Assembly (NCBI GenBank): GCA_036873135.1
Contig: JAPTYO010000007.1
Location: 10,956,763 to 11,020,762 of the forward strand
Direction: 5' to 3'
DNA: 64,000 bases
Source of the DNA: Clarkia xantiana subsp. parviflora
Lineage: Eukaryota; Streptophyta; Magnoliopsida; Myrtales; Onagraceae
Within the stretch, counting starts at the first letter, position 1. Each line of letters starts with the position of its first letter. Of this stretch, positions 39,207 through 54,200 are shown in pieces. The position numbers were made by a program, and so were the translations under genes. The notes beneath the pieces are model-generated. The model was not told where the DNA came from, ran no database searches, and saw only the letters and a program-made list of their open reading frames with translations.

Positions 39207-42200
39207 CTAATATACAGTGTTATCAGGACCAAACCGGAGGTCGAACCGGCCAGGCCACCGGTTCCCAGTTCTGACGGTCCGACTCGGTTCGAACCCAGTT
39301 CGACTGTTAGTCTGAAAGTTTCTCTCTTTAAATCCAGCACTGCATTAAATGACAATAACCTCCTTTGATTCGACCAAAAAAAAGTAACCTCCTTTGCATT
39401 TAATGCTCTCTCCCCACATACCCTTCACTTCTCTGTTGCCCACCACGCTTCCACATTCCCTTCCCAAGCTCCTGTGTCCCGCAGCCGATGTTAGCCATCA
39501 TACGTACCCTTCTTCAACCTATCTCCATTGTTGTACCCTTAACTTGAAGTATCCTCTCACTGCCAGTCTACCTCCTGCGACCACGACCGAGACGGTCAGT
39601 CACCTCCTGGGGCCGCGACGGCCAGTCCACCTCCTGTGATTGCCATAGTCAGGCCACCTCCTGCGGCCACCTTCATCAGGCCACCACCTGAGACCGCCTT
39701 CGTCAGGCCACCTCCAGCCCACCTCCTACGACCGCCAGGCCATCTCCATCCCTAGTCGATTTGGTCGGAAATCTTCAATTTTATATAGATCTGAGAGAGA
39801 GAGAGAGAGAGAGAGATGCTTGCAGTTGCAGAGGCAGAAGAGGGGGCTGAAGGGGCGGTGGGTGCTTGCTTTTTGGCTTTGATTTTTTTTTTAAGAATGT
39901 GAACCGGCTGACCGGTGAACCGGCAAGTTCTCAAAAAACCGGCCGGTTCTTAAAAAACTGGACAGTTGGACCGGGTTTGCTTACATCCTCCGGATTTGCT
40001 TGAACCGGACCGTTGAAGGTGCCGGTTCCAGTCCGAACCCGGTCGAACCGCCGGTCCGGTCCGGTCCGGTCTGATAACACTGCTAATATATACTTGTAGC
40101 TTCGTGGCAAGGCGCCAATGCTCCATGTGGCCGGGCCATGTAGGGGTTTTGGTTTTAGCGATATTTTTTCCCATAGACGTCCTTTTAAAGTTCACTAATT
40201 CACATGTAGCCCCTAAACAAGCTGAATTGTCGTTGGTTTGATTTCTCTTGTTTGTGTCCCGATCTCTTTTCCCTTGGCCACCATCTAGGCTCCGCTTTTC
40301 ATTGTACCTCACCACCTCTCACTGCGTGGCCACAAAATGCAGTTTTGATGATATTAGACAGTATCCGGCACTGTTGTCGTGTTCCACACTTCTACTTTCC
40401 AGAATGGGAAATTCAAGTCCGGTTATTCTCTGATTACCACCTTCCCTCCTAACAAATCATTGCCCGACGGAACCATGCCGCCTCCTCTTGATCTCAGAGA
40501 CATTCAAGATAAGATTTCGACGCAGTTCAGGCCATGGCAGCGCTCTTTCCAGTTCTGGGTCCGCGCTGTAGATATCTACGCTGGCTACAAGGTGTTTCAA
40601 CTCAGGATGGCTTTTGAGAAAGATATGAAAAAGCAGGAGGTAATGTGGGAAAGGCAGCACGAGCATGCGGCTGACAAGATACATGCCATGTGTGTCGACC
40701 TTGGTGGGTTTTTTCTTAAGGTACTACTGCATAAGAAACGATTTCACCTTTTTTCAGCTCTATCTTTGTCAAATTCACAGTGAATTGCATTCCTGTTCTG
40801 TTTCTCTATATCAGAATATTCTGTTAAGATTTCATCCATCATCATTCATTTTGGGTTCACTCTATGGATTCAACTTTTTTGAACTCATATGAGACGCACG
40901 ATATGTAATGCTGCATCTCTACTTCCCCTTGAGTTACTTTCAGTTTCTGGTTGTTGAATTCTGCTGGTGATGATTTGTTTTCTTGGAGGTTAAAATGGCC
41001 GAGCAAACAAGAAATGAAATTGCTCATTACTTTTTAGTATAGTTGCTCTATTCTATATGGTTGAATGCTTAACAATAGGGACTTATACTTTTTAGTTTAG
41101 TTGTTATATCTTTTGGACTATCCATTTAGAGTAAATCCTTAAAATGTGAAAATTCTTGTGAAATTTCAATAGAAAGTAAGTAAGAGAAAGTAAATGAACA
41201 AATGTATTGGTGTTTGGTGGAACCCTATAGCACTTTCTATAGAAATTTCAGTGGAAATTCACAGTTTGTAGCAACACCCATCCATTTAATATGAAGATTT
41301 CTTTGCGAGCCATCCTTATATTATAATAATAATATAACTCAATACTATTCATTTAATTAGGTTGCTCAAATAATTGGAAAGCCTGACTTGGCTCCTGCTG
41401 CATGGGTGAAAAGGTTGGTTACTTTATGTGATCGTGCTCCTGCTACCCCATATGATGTGGTTCAGTTAGTTCTGGAACAGGAATTAGGTACAAGTTTCGG
41501 GGAGTTGTTTGAAAGGTTTGATCCCCATCCTATTGGTTCGGCTTCCATTGCACAGGTATTTTTTTTCCAGTGTAATAAAAATGGCAACTACTTTCTTAGC
41601 GATTTGTCTCTGCTATTATTTCTGAAGTTGATCATCTCATTTCCTTATATGTCATATTGAATGGATAAATCTTTTGCTTTGATCTGTCTCTGCTGATATT
41701 TCTTGAATCTGTCCATACAACTCACAATTTGTTGGTCTCCTGGATTTTCTCCCCTTCTTAGTCCTTGCACTTCCTCCTTTATAATTTGGTGAAGGTATGT
41801 GAAGAGCTTCTCTGTACCATGCTTGTTTAGGGTAAAAGCCATAATTAAGACATAGATAACACAATGAACGGTTCTTTTTTTTTTTTTTTGTCAATTGCTT
41901 ATTAATCAGCAGTAGGCATCTCTTACTGATAGTTTGATGTTACATTTGGTTCTTAATCCACCTAGTGCTCAATATGTTCATATTTCCAGTTCTCTCAAAA
42001 TATCTGTAGATGGTTCTCTACCCTACTGATGGTTCTCTATCCATGATGATATATTAGGTACATCGAGCAAGACTGAAGGGTGATAAAATTGATGTTGTCG
42101 TCAAGGTGATTATATCACAGATCTTTCTCTTTAATTTACAAATGTTCAAAAGTATAACATCTTTCTTATAACAGGTACAACATCCAGGTGTTCAGGAACT

Positions 42201-45200
42201 GATGATGACAGATATCCGCAACCTTCAAGCATTTGCATTGTACATGCAGAAAACAGATATAAAGTTTGATTTGTACTCGGTAACAAAGGAAATGGAGAAG
42301 CAGGTGTGTTGATTGTAGCAAGTTGCCTTTCAGGTTTTTTCTTTGGTGTTAATACAATGTAAAAGTGTTGAGCAATATACATGGAAAATCACATGTAAGT
42401 ACGAGTTGGTTGGAAGAAGCTTTATTTTTTTGCAGAAGGAAGCTAAACTAGGATAGTTCTTGCCAAAAAAGCTGGTGCGAGTCAGAATAATCATTTTTGG
42501 GTAAAAGGAGAAAGCCAGAGAGGCTGGCTGCTGTATAATGATCACGTGAATAATTTACAGATAGCATTTCAATCAAAATAATGGTCTTTCTGCACTATTC
42601 AGACGCTATATTTTTCATATTAAATGGCATAGGGAGTTACTTTGTATCAAGGTTGCTTGCCTCCTTTAACTTTGAAAGGCTGGGTCTTGATTTAAATCTG
42701 ATACCAAATCTTTGATTTTCATTCAAGATCGGGTATGAATTCGATTTCACAAGGGAGGCTGATGCTATGAGGAGAATAAGAAAGTTCCTATATGAGAATA
42801 ACAAAAGGCCTCCTGTTACAGTGCCACGACTTGTTGGAAATATGGTCACAAGGTACACCTACCTTACATCTTGTGCATTTCATGCGTTATTTAGTAGTGC
42901 AAACTAGATTAGAAACTATTACTAATGCGCTTTGGGCAATTCATCGTTGTTTCCCTTCTGATCTGCCAAAGTAATATGTAGTATGGGATGCTTCATCATT
43001 GATTGAATTAATTTGGTTGGTTGGTGTATAATAGGAGGACATTGGTGATGGAGTATATTGATGGGATTCCAATCATGAACCTTGGTGAAGAAATTGCTAA
43101 AAGAGGGATAGATCCAAGTGGTAAGATTGCAGCAGCAGCCAAGCAGTAAGCCTCTACTCTAGATGGAGTCCCCTTTACATGCTTCTTTATACAGATATAT
43201 ATATATTGTAAGGACAGTATGTACCTTTGGGTAGAAGAGAAATTGAAAAAGCTCGCTCTTACTTATTGTTGATGACCAAACAAACCACGCATCTATCTTT
43301 TGACAGCTATGTATCGTTTTTGGTTGCAGGAAAATTATAAATAGTTTGACAATGGCATACGGGCAGATGATTCTGAAGAGTGGTTTCTTCCATGCAGATC
43401 CACATCCTGGAAATATTCTAATCTGTAAAGGTTCCGAGGCAAGTGGTCTCTCTCTGGTCATTCAATGTGGTCTTCTTCTTATTAGCCAGCCTTGCCCCCA
43501 TAATGCAATGGAATGCAGGTAGCTTTACTGGATTACGGACAAGTGAAGGATCTTCCAGAAGAATTGAGGCTTGGATATGCTAATCTCATTCTTGCTATTG
43601 CTGATAAAGATCCAATCCGAGCAGCTCAGAGCTACAGGTAAACCTATAATAACCAACTAACTGCTTGTACGTAGTTTTTGAGCAATGAAGTGACTAGTTT
43701 GTTTTGCATTTTTTGCAAATCCAGGGAGCTTGGAATTGAAACATTAAGTAGTTGTGAGAACGAACAGCAGGAACTACTTAGATTGGCTGAGACGATGTTT
43801 GATACTAAACTACCTCCTGGTGTTACAATGTTACAACCTTTCTCCGAGGAATCTTCAATAAAGAAAATTGCTGTTCAGGTAAAAGGGAATATACTGTATG
43901 TCTGATCTGGATCTTACAGATTTTGAATATTACTGACGTATCTTGATGTGTAATATGTCCTGCCTGTATGGTATGAGCAGGCATTTCCGGAGGAGCTATT
44001 TTCTGTTCTACGCACAGTTCATCTGCTGAGAGGTCTGAGTGTTGGTCTTGGAATCAATTACTCGTGTGCAGAACAGTGGCGGCCCATTGCAGAAGAAGCT
44101 CTATATGCTGCTCACAGATTACAAGGTAGTATAGCCCTATGTTCTACTATAAGCTGTTTTGCTAGAGATAGATTCCATTCCAGATAGGATATGAACTGAA
44201 CTGAACAACATGGTGACGTTTTTATATATTTAGGTAATGATGCCAATTGTAATAAGCATAATAGAGGAAGCCTAATTAAAAGATTACTCTGGAGGTAGCA
44301 CAACAACATGGAGAAGCTACTAGCTCGCTCCACTAAGTCCAGGTCCTCATAACAACTTCTTCTTATTTATATTTGTTAATGATTCCAAACTGTAATATTA
44401 TGAGATGTGATGTGAGAGCGAGGCAATAGAATACAACATTACTGAAAACTTTATTTCATTTGGATCTTCTTTTTATACTTTCATATTCATTCCCACCCCC
44501 ATATTGTAGCATATTATATTAATATATATGTATATGAACAAGCAAGCAGCGGCTGCATGTGGGAGTTGAGCAGTATATATATGTATATGCTTACTTATTC
44601 GTTAGCATACATCAAAGTGTCGTGTCGTCCCTATCCTGTTCTTGACTTGGAAAAAAAAAACAGTTGCTCAAGGCGAGGATGAAAATGACTTGTTCAGTGC
44701 GAAGAAAGTGTTGTACCTGTATGTATAATATGACTCCCTCCTATTTTAACTTTTAATTTAATGGAAGGCCAAATGTTCTCATTTTTCTTTTCTTTTCTTT
44801 TTTCCTTCTGAATACACCTCATGATTAATATTTCAGTTTTTTTTAAGTTTAAACACCTCATAACTAACATACCTCAAAGTTCTCAATATAAAAGAAATTG
44901 AGTCGCAGAAGATGAAGAGAGTTTTGCCTAATAAACCTAAGAGAATGAACTTCTACGATTCGACATAACTGGTTGAAGAGTTTGAAACTAAAACAAAGTT
45001 GTTCTTCTTAACTATATAATTAAGCCTTAAATGATAGCCAACTATAGTTAACTCGGACCACTTGGGTTTTCTCTAAAAATCTGAAAATTTGAACCCGATT
45101 TTGAAGGAAAAGTTAAGTCTCGTTGTTGCAAATGCGTGATTTTAAGGACTTTTCAAAACAAGTTTGAGCCGGTCTCATCAATATTTCGTGCTTCTCAATT

Positions 45201-48200
45201 TTTTTATCTGCTTTAATTGATTAGGGTTTACTATTATGTTCCATAAGCACCATGTTTGTGATATTTTTTTTTTTTTTACATTTTTTTTATTGTCCTAAAT
45301 ATGAATCAGAAATGAATATTATTAATAGTATGATATAAATATTAGGTGTGGATAAAAATTTCATACTTTTTAAGTTTTACATATGTTACAATTAAGTCAA
45401 CTCTAATAATAAAAAAATATACGAATGGTGCTCCACAATTATGGTAGAAAATCTCAATTGGTCAGGCTACATTCTATTAAATACACCTATATATGTCATG
45501 TCAAATTCCGGTTAAATGTTTCAAAATACAAATTATAATAGTCTTACATTACCTAAGACTGCTTAGGTTTATCTCAAATTCAGATTGTAGATCTGATTGC
45601 AGCTTTTTCGTTTGCTTGTATTTTAAAAAAATAGCCCTGCAAAGTTCAAACTTTTTTGAATATATATTTGTACATATTTATATATTATTAAAAAAAGTTG
45701 AAATATATAGAATTTCTGGTATTAAATGGGCTGGCTGGACCATCATCATGGATTTATATTCGGTCTAGACTAGAAAGCCCAACTGAAAAATGACGTTAGT
45801 GTTTTTTTTTTTTTAATTTAATAATTAATAATAATAATAACAGTATAAAAAACAGAGAGGACTGTTTAAAAACAGCAGTTGAATAATTTATACCCCGAAT
45901 TTACTACCATTACCAAAATTTCAAATTTCCCCGTCAAAGGTTCGTCTTCTCCGCCAAACCAAACCATTCCTGCATTTCTTCCGTCCTCTTCGATTTCTTC
46001 TATCCCTCTGGTTGTTGTCGTTAAGTGAGCTCAATCCCCCTTGCTCTTCTACGCATTCGTTTACTGTTCTCTTCTCTCTATGATTTCCCAAGGCAGTTCC
46101 GCTGCCACTGCAGGCTCAATCTAACCCCTAGTCAACCTCCTTCTGACAACCGGATGCGCCTCCCTCTTCCTTAGCTATTCAGCATCGGAAATGGCGACCT
46201 CGGCGTTCAGGTCCACGTCAAAGAGGACCTCTATTGGAGCATCGCCTACTTCTACTGACAACTCTTCTCCGTGCAATCAAAGCTCAGCTCTCCGCCGATC
46301 TCGCAGTTTGAGCCGATTATCTCGCCCAATACGGGAACAGGAGATTCCTTTCCATGATGAAGCGCCAACTCCCAGAGCAAGGTTCGTGAACACTGTTCGA
46401 GGATCAGGGTTTCCGGAAATCAGTCTTGATGAGCTTGCAATCGACTTCTTCAGTTCGGGGGATCGGGGCCGGTCAGCTTCAAAAAAATCTGATGTCAACT
46501 CAAGGAAGAGTGAGACTGCATCACAGAGGCGTGGGAGATCCGTTTCAAGGCATATTTCCAGAACTGATGGTGGCGGTAGTGTTGTTGATAGGGGGAGTAG
46601 CGTTCGTAATGCTTCTGTTGCAGGACGGACGTTTTCTGACAATACTTCGAGGAGGAGGAGGTCCGTTTCAGTCGTTCGCTGCCCAGTTAGCGATTCTGAG
46701 GTAAATTTGCATTTTCTTTTGCTTCTCTGTTATAATTTGGTCCGAAATTGGAGCTGTCATTTGCTGTGATGATATTTTGCTGTTTCGATGGTTTATTTTA
46801 GTCAGGAAGCTTATCTGCTCGAAGCAAATCATTAATACTTAACAGTGCTTAGGTTATTAGGATGGATGGTTTCTTTTGAACTTTCATTGTGTTCACAGGG
46901 GACAGTCAGTGACTATTTATCTTGATCTATACCATGCAACAGTAGGACATCTTGGTTGATCTTGGTCCATCTATGATCTAGGTAGGATTGCAATATGGTC
47001 ATTACATTCGTATTAGATTAAACTTGGAGTAGCTATAACTGACAGCAAAATTAAAGAGGTCTGTTGCTTCATTGTCCCTGAAACCTAACGCATTATGGTA
47101 AAGTAATAATAGTTCATTAACTCAAGGTAGTATCTTTTTTTGGTTGAGGTTTACAAGAAAACTTTTGAGTTTCTTTCTACTTCTCCATAGACAGTCTCTA
47201 CTATTTTGCTTTGCTATATATTTACAGGCTAACCTGAAAAGGTTGAATCACTACAGTTTATATGCTATATGCGTCAACGTGATTCATGTGGTCGAGTTAT
47301 AGTAATTATTTGTAAGGGAGCTTTACGCATATTGTTTGTATTGTCTAGGTGTAAATTCCAGTAAAATACTTAATTAAGAACCAGAACAATGTCTATGAAA
47401 TATATTTAATTGTCTGAAATTTGAATTAATAACAAGGAAAAGACATCCCTATGTATAGGAAACTAACTAGGATATATTCCTACTAAATATATATAATATC
47501 TATATTTATCTTATATATAAACTAAAATGCTAGATTTAGATATAAAATATAGGAATATACTAATGAAAACTATATATAATCTAAACTAAGATATAATATA
47601 AAATATAAACTATCTATAATAACAAGAATATAAAGAGGTAGACATTTAGAAATATATATTTCAGGAATATCTTCCCCATATTTAGGCTTGATCTTCCTAA
47701 TATGGCTTCTTGAATTTAGGCTTGTCGCCACCGCGTCGAACAGTTAGCTAATAGGCTTCTTTTAGCTTTCTATGTAGGGCCATGAATTTTCACAACTTGA
47801 TAATAGTATATATATATATTTTAAAATCTTTTCTCTTGTAAAAATGGGAATTTGACTGAACAGCGTCACAGTAACGGCCTAACAGGCAATCCTCAATAGT
47901 TTTTTTGTGGTTTTTTAACAAGATATTGAGATACTACTATATGCAAAACCTACTGGTATTTGGGTATCCCATTGAGTATTAACTTGCTCACACTCATATT
48001 CAGTTGCCTATCGGGTTGTATTCTTATATTGAGATATTACTATATGCAAAGCCTACTGGTATTTGGGTATCCCATTAAGTATGAACTTGTTTACACTCAT
48101 ATTCAGTAGCCTATCGGGTTGTAATCAGCTATACTGTGATGACTACATACACCTGTATAGTTGCTGCCAATTTTTCTAGTTGCAAACTCAAAAGTTATAA

Positions 48201-51200
48201 GGTACAGTATTAGAGCTTCTTTCTTTTGGTCTATTCTAGAGTGTATACAGAGAGCCTTATGTACTCATGTTTATTTAGTGTGGTTTTATTTCTTATGCTA
48301 GATATTTTTTTTTTGTTGCAAATGACAGAGTGATCTTGATTCTCATAATGCTTCAAGTCACACTAGAACAAAGAGTTTCAGTAACGGAAATAACCAGAAG
48401 GCCTTATCTGGGAAAACAACTGCTACAAATCAGAGACAGACAATAAGAAGGCTTTCAAGCCAAAGAGATTTGAAATCATATGATGATGACTCAGTAAGTC
48501 TGGTTTTAGCTCTTCAGACCTTATTATCTATATCCACAAAATTCCATTGTTTTGAGTTTTTTTTCTTTTTTTTTTTTCTCTCAAACCAAAGATGTGTTTA
48601 ATCATAGCTTTTGAACTCTACTCTGTGTAGTTAGACAAAATAGGCTTTCTGCTTCTTCACGAAAACCACTTACTGCTTGGCTGTAAATTTATCAGAAATA
48701 ACTCATAACCGTGAAGCTGAAAAAGTTTGTCACTGAAGAAAGCATATCATACGCATCTCATACATTGTATTGTCTACTGGATTTTAAACCAATCATACGT
48801 CAGTCAAATTTTGTTTTAGCATTCTATGATTTTGCAAAATGACAGAGTGATCTGGATATATCTCATAACACTTCAACTCGAGCTAAAATGAAGAACTTCA
48901 GTGGTGGAGATAACCAAAAGGCCTCATTAGGCAAATCAAATACTACAAATCAGAGGCAGTTACTAAGAAAGAGTTCCAGCCAGATGGATTTGAAGTCGTA
49001 CAATTGCGATTCTGTAAGTTCTGTTTGGATTCATTGGTTAAGACCATACCTCATTCATTTAAAAGAAAGGTGCAACCACCATTTACAATCCCTGCAAGTT
49101 TCTCACAGCAGATTGGTTTTAGGACTGATGGGATTTTGTTTTTCTTCAAATCTTATTTCTCAGAGTCAATCTTCTGCCCTGACGGATGATGAAGTAAAGG
49201 ATTGTTATACTACGAAAAATGGGAAGGAACGGGTTATAAGAGCTGTTTACTCCCAGAAGAAGGTTACTTAAAATTTCAGTAATGCTGGAGTAGTTCTTTA
49301 GGCATTGGCTCAATTTGTCTAATACTTTTTTTTTTATCATGCTCCAGGCAGATCATCCAGTCAGTGATGATGTTAATGGTGCATTTTATGAAGCAATGCG
49401 TAAGGATCTAAGACGTGCAGTTGAAGAGATCAAATGGGAAATTGGACAGGTTTAAATCCGTAGAAATATTCTTACTTGACTTGTTTGCTGAACGTTATGT
49501 ATAGTTATATCGATGTTACTCTACTAAATCACTTCTGCCCAACACCCCTTGCAACTTGCAGGATATGTTTCATGGCACATCTCCTCCAAAGAGTGGAGAC
49601 CAACTGGCAGAAAAAACTGCTGAAGTTGTCGATTCTGACTCTTCTCTTAGGAAAAACAATCCAATGAAAGTGGATCAGATATTGGAGGTGAATTATCACT
49701 ATAAAACACATTCTCATGACTAAATATACAAGCATTGCAACAAGTCTAAGCTTGTATTATCTGATTTTTTAGCAATGCTCGTAGGAATAATTTCTTCCAT
49801 GTTTTGTAGCTTTACCTGGAAATGATATTTTAGTAGTCTTGCAATGATCTCAAATTCTTAAAATAGATTAGATGATCTCAAACTATAACCAATTGCGTAG
49901 TGTTCATCTATAGTTGTTATTCTGTTTGCAGAGGCAGACCAATGACAAGAAAAGTATGTCTAAACGGCTGACAGAAGAGGCTGAGAAATATATTGATGAT
50001 TTCATCTCGAGTATTGAGGACACTGACATGTCATCAATTGACGGGGAAAGGAGCGAAACGAGCTCCTCACTTGGAGTGGTGAAGCTACTAGATACTTGTT
50101 ACGAAACTACTCCACTTCCAGTTCCACCAAAAGGAGGAGCTCTTCCTCTTGAAATGGATGGGGTTGTGTTGCCATGGTTGCAGTGGGAGGCCAGTGATGA
50201 CATTATTACCCCACAATCTTCCAAACAGAAGAAGTTAGAGATTGAGTCGACTACCCCGACAAATGTGCATGTAATTCTCCTCATTCAATTCAATGCTTTT
50301 GCAGGTTTTTGCCATTATTTTCATATTAAGTTATTATTCAACTAAATAATAGGATGAAGAATCTAAGAATGAAGAAGGAGGCAATCGAGGCTATTACTAC
50401 TCCATGAGTAGCCAAGGTAGTTGCACCCCTGGAACTGGAAGAAGGTCAATGGATTTTGGTGATTCGAAGATTTTCACACAAGAGAAATCTCCTCCTTCTC
50501 CAAGAAGCAGCAGGAAGATTGATCTGGATGAGTATATGAATGCTGTTACGAGCGAAGAAGACTTAATATTTGAAAGATGGAGCCAGCAGCAGAGAATTAG
50601 TTCGGGAGGGTTGCTTCTATGTAACCATATGGCGTTGTCCTTTTAGGAGAGGCTGCGTTGTTGCAATTGCAAAGCCGAAGAGGTAAGTAGTATCTTGTCT
50701 TGTATAGGGAGGGCGGGAGTGGTTTCATTTCAGCTCAGGACACATTTCATATAAGTCCCAAAAAGAAAAATATGCAGCAAATTTGTGGTTGGTACTAGTT
50801 AGTGAGTGAACTTCTGGGTTGGATCTCGATTTTGGAGTTGAATAATAATAATTATTATTATTATGTAACATTTAACTGATGTTGGCGTGGTGTTTGGTTC
50901 CGAGCCTTTAAAATTCAAGCTCTTAGATTTGATACTAGCTAGAATTTTAACTAATATACACTGAAAGCAGCTGATGTAGCTGAATATTGTGGATGCTTCG
51001 TTCTATCCTTTGAACAAAACAATTTGGCCTAAACTGGAAAGGGACAAGCGAGGAGGATAGGGGAATGAAAAATGTCACAAATCCCAATGTAGGTAAGGTA
51101 AGGCACATCTCTCGAAGAACCTACCTCACCGTTTTAAATTTATTATCCATATCCCTATCATCAGGAAACAACAACCTCTGCCTCTCCCTAATATGAATTA

Positions 51201-54200
51201 GGGTAATAGGTATTTAGGCATAATATTTTTATTATTTTGGCTGTCGGTACAATATATTTATATTTTTATGTAATATAATTGCAACTTGTGCACTTTGTGA
51301 ATTTGTTAGTTGAAAGTCAACGTTTGCTATTAAATACTCACGTGATTTATATGTAACTATTTTAAATTTTTGTTTCGTTCAGTTATTCATCAAATTTACT
51401 GTCCAAATATTTTAAATTTAGCCCCTAAACATTTTCAATCTCATCTTAGGTCTAAGATGACCTAGCCATAGTCCAATCCATGGCTGGGTCGAACCTTGGC
51501 TAAGGCCGCCTAGGTCCGGCAATTCTAGCCAGGGTTTCCCATGCCTGGTAACCCTAACTAGGATCTTGATCCTGTCATGGGTCGGACTATGACTATGTTA
51601 ATTCAAATATAAGTCGCAGTTGAAAATGTTTAGGAATTAAATCGTAAAAACAAAAAAGTTTGGGCAATAAACTTGAAAACTAAAATAAAAAATTGAGGTT
51701 AAAATAAAAAATTGAGGTTAATTACATGCAAGTCATGTGAATAAGTAATAATAGACATTGTCAATCAATTAACTAACGAATGCCAAAAAAAAATGTAATA
51801 ATATAATAGAGTATAAAAAAGTTTGATTACAAGTCAAATCAAATATGTTGTATAAACTTATGAATTAATTAATTTAACTCTTATAATAAAATATTAGACC
51901 ATAACGGTGACGCCCTCCGTATTTATCCACTTGCCTATCTTCATCTTCTTCTATTTAACACATCACTAGCGAAGCCTATAGTGCAGACACTATCACCACC
52001 TTTAACTCCTTCCACCGCATAAACCAACCAAAAAAAACACAACATGTTGGGTCTCGGCAACGGCAACACTTACCCGGCCACGATGGGCACCGGAGGGTTT
52101 TACGACGCCCCAGAAGGCGTTGACATCCGCGGACGTTACGATGCTGATTTTGCCAAAATTCTGACAAAGGACGCACTCCAGTTCGTGGCTGAGCTGCAGA
52201 GGGAGTTCAAGGGCCGCGTCAGGTACGCCATGGAGTGCCGCCGGGAAGCTAAGGGAAGATACAACAGTGGGGCCCTCCCAGGCTTCGACCCCGCCACCCG
52301 GTACATTAGGGAGGGCGACTGGAGTTGCGCCGCTGTCCCTCCTGCCGTCGCTGATAGGCGCGTGGAGATCACCGGCCCCGTCGAGAGGAAGATGATCATC
52401 AACGCTCTCAACTCCGGTGCCAAAGTTTTCATGGTCACCTACTTAATTAACCCCTACCATAGCAGCTCCCTCTATATTTACTCGAAAATATAACTAACTT
52501 AAGTTTGGTATTTATCCACGTGGCGTGTAGGCGGACTTTGAAGATTCTCTATCACCGAGCTGGGAGAATCTGATGAAGGGTCAGGTGAACTTGAAGGACG
52601 CTGTGGATGGAACCATCACTTTCCACGACAACGCCCGAAACAGGGTGTACAAGCTCAACGAGCATAGCACCACCGCGAAGCTGTTTGTGCGTCCCCGTGG
52701 GTGGCACCTGCCTGAGTACCATATCCTGGTCGATGGAGAGCCCGCTGTCGGTTGCCTTGTCGACTTCGGACTTTATTTCTTCCACAACTACGCAGCTTTC
52801 CGACGGACCCAAGGCGCTGGTTTCGGCCCTTTCTTCTATCTCCCCAAGATGGAGCATTCCAGGTATTATCTTTGAATAGTATATAAGCTTGTCGGGATAC
52901 TCTTACAATTACAATTACCAATTGGTTTTAATAAGAAAACTCATTAGACATACATAATGGGCTCAGCTCTCTGAACTTATCTTCACTTTTTATATAATGT
53001 TATGCATTCAATTATTCATACTTATTAGAATAATTAATTATGGAGTGGTGCAGAGAAGCTAAGATATGGAACTGTGTGTTTGAGAAAGCGGAGAAAATGG
53101 GAGGAATAGAGAGAGGAAGCATTAGAGGGACAGTACTGATTGAGACCCTCCCAGCTGTGTTTCAAATGGATGAGATTCTGTATGAGCTGAGGGATCACTC
53201 CGTCGGGTTGAATTGTGGCCGATGGGACTACATTTTCAGCTACGTTAAGACCTTTCAGGGTCACCCCGATCGGCTACTCCCCGACAGGTTCCAGGTCGGG
53301 ATGGAGCAGCACTTCATGAAGTCGTATTCCGATCTCCTCATCAGGACTTGCCATAGGCGTGGTGTTCATGCCATGGGAGGAATGGTACGTCCCATCTCAG
53401 CCTCTCATTATTAATATCCACTGCGTTTGTATGTTTGGCCGATAAGATGAATTTTCATATTGCTTAATGCACAAGTTACATGTTGCTAACTTCTTCATTG
53501 CACCAACTGTTGGTATGACCATATTTTCTGTAAAGTTGTTATGTTTATGTCGTGTACCTAGAAAGTACGGTGAGAAAATAAGTAAGAAATATTATATGCA
53601 ACTCAAAAAACTAAATTAACTGGTTGTAAATCTGTACTGTTAATACACAACATTAACTTTTTAATGTAACACAAACATGCACTATACACACTCAAATGTT
53701 TCACTTTTATTTAGCTTAACTTTTGTTCTATTTGACTTAATCTCATGTCTCTTTTTATTGTTTGATTTTGGGCATGCACATTGATACGAGGATTGGATAG
53801 ATGGGTTAAATAGTGTAGTGGACATGTAAGTAAGAAAGAGTGTATTTAACTCAAAATCTAGAATGTAATTAGTCTTTCAAATTTATATACTGCATCAACT
53901 CATCAAAGTTGTTCAATATAGAACAAACATGCGAGTTGGAACTACTTTTAATGGAGGGCTGCAGTGCCCTCCTGATGAGCCATCTAGAACACCCGACCAA
54001 AAAAAAAGCTATATAACGTCCATGTTCCCGATTATATATTTGAACTAATTGAAATTTGAATGTATGGTGCAGGCTGCTCAAATCCCAATCAGGGACGACC
54101 CTGAGGCGAACAAGGCGGCTCTGGAGCTGGTAAGGAAGGACAAGCTAAGAGAGGCCAAGGCAGGGCACGACGGGACCTGGGCGGCTCACCCAGGCTTGAT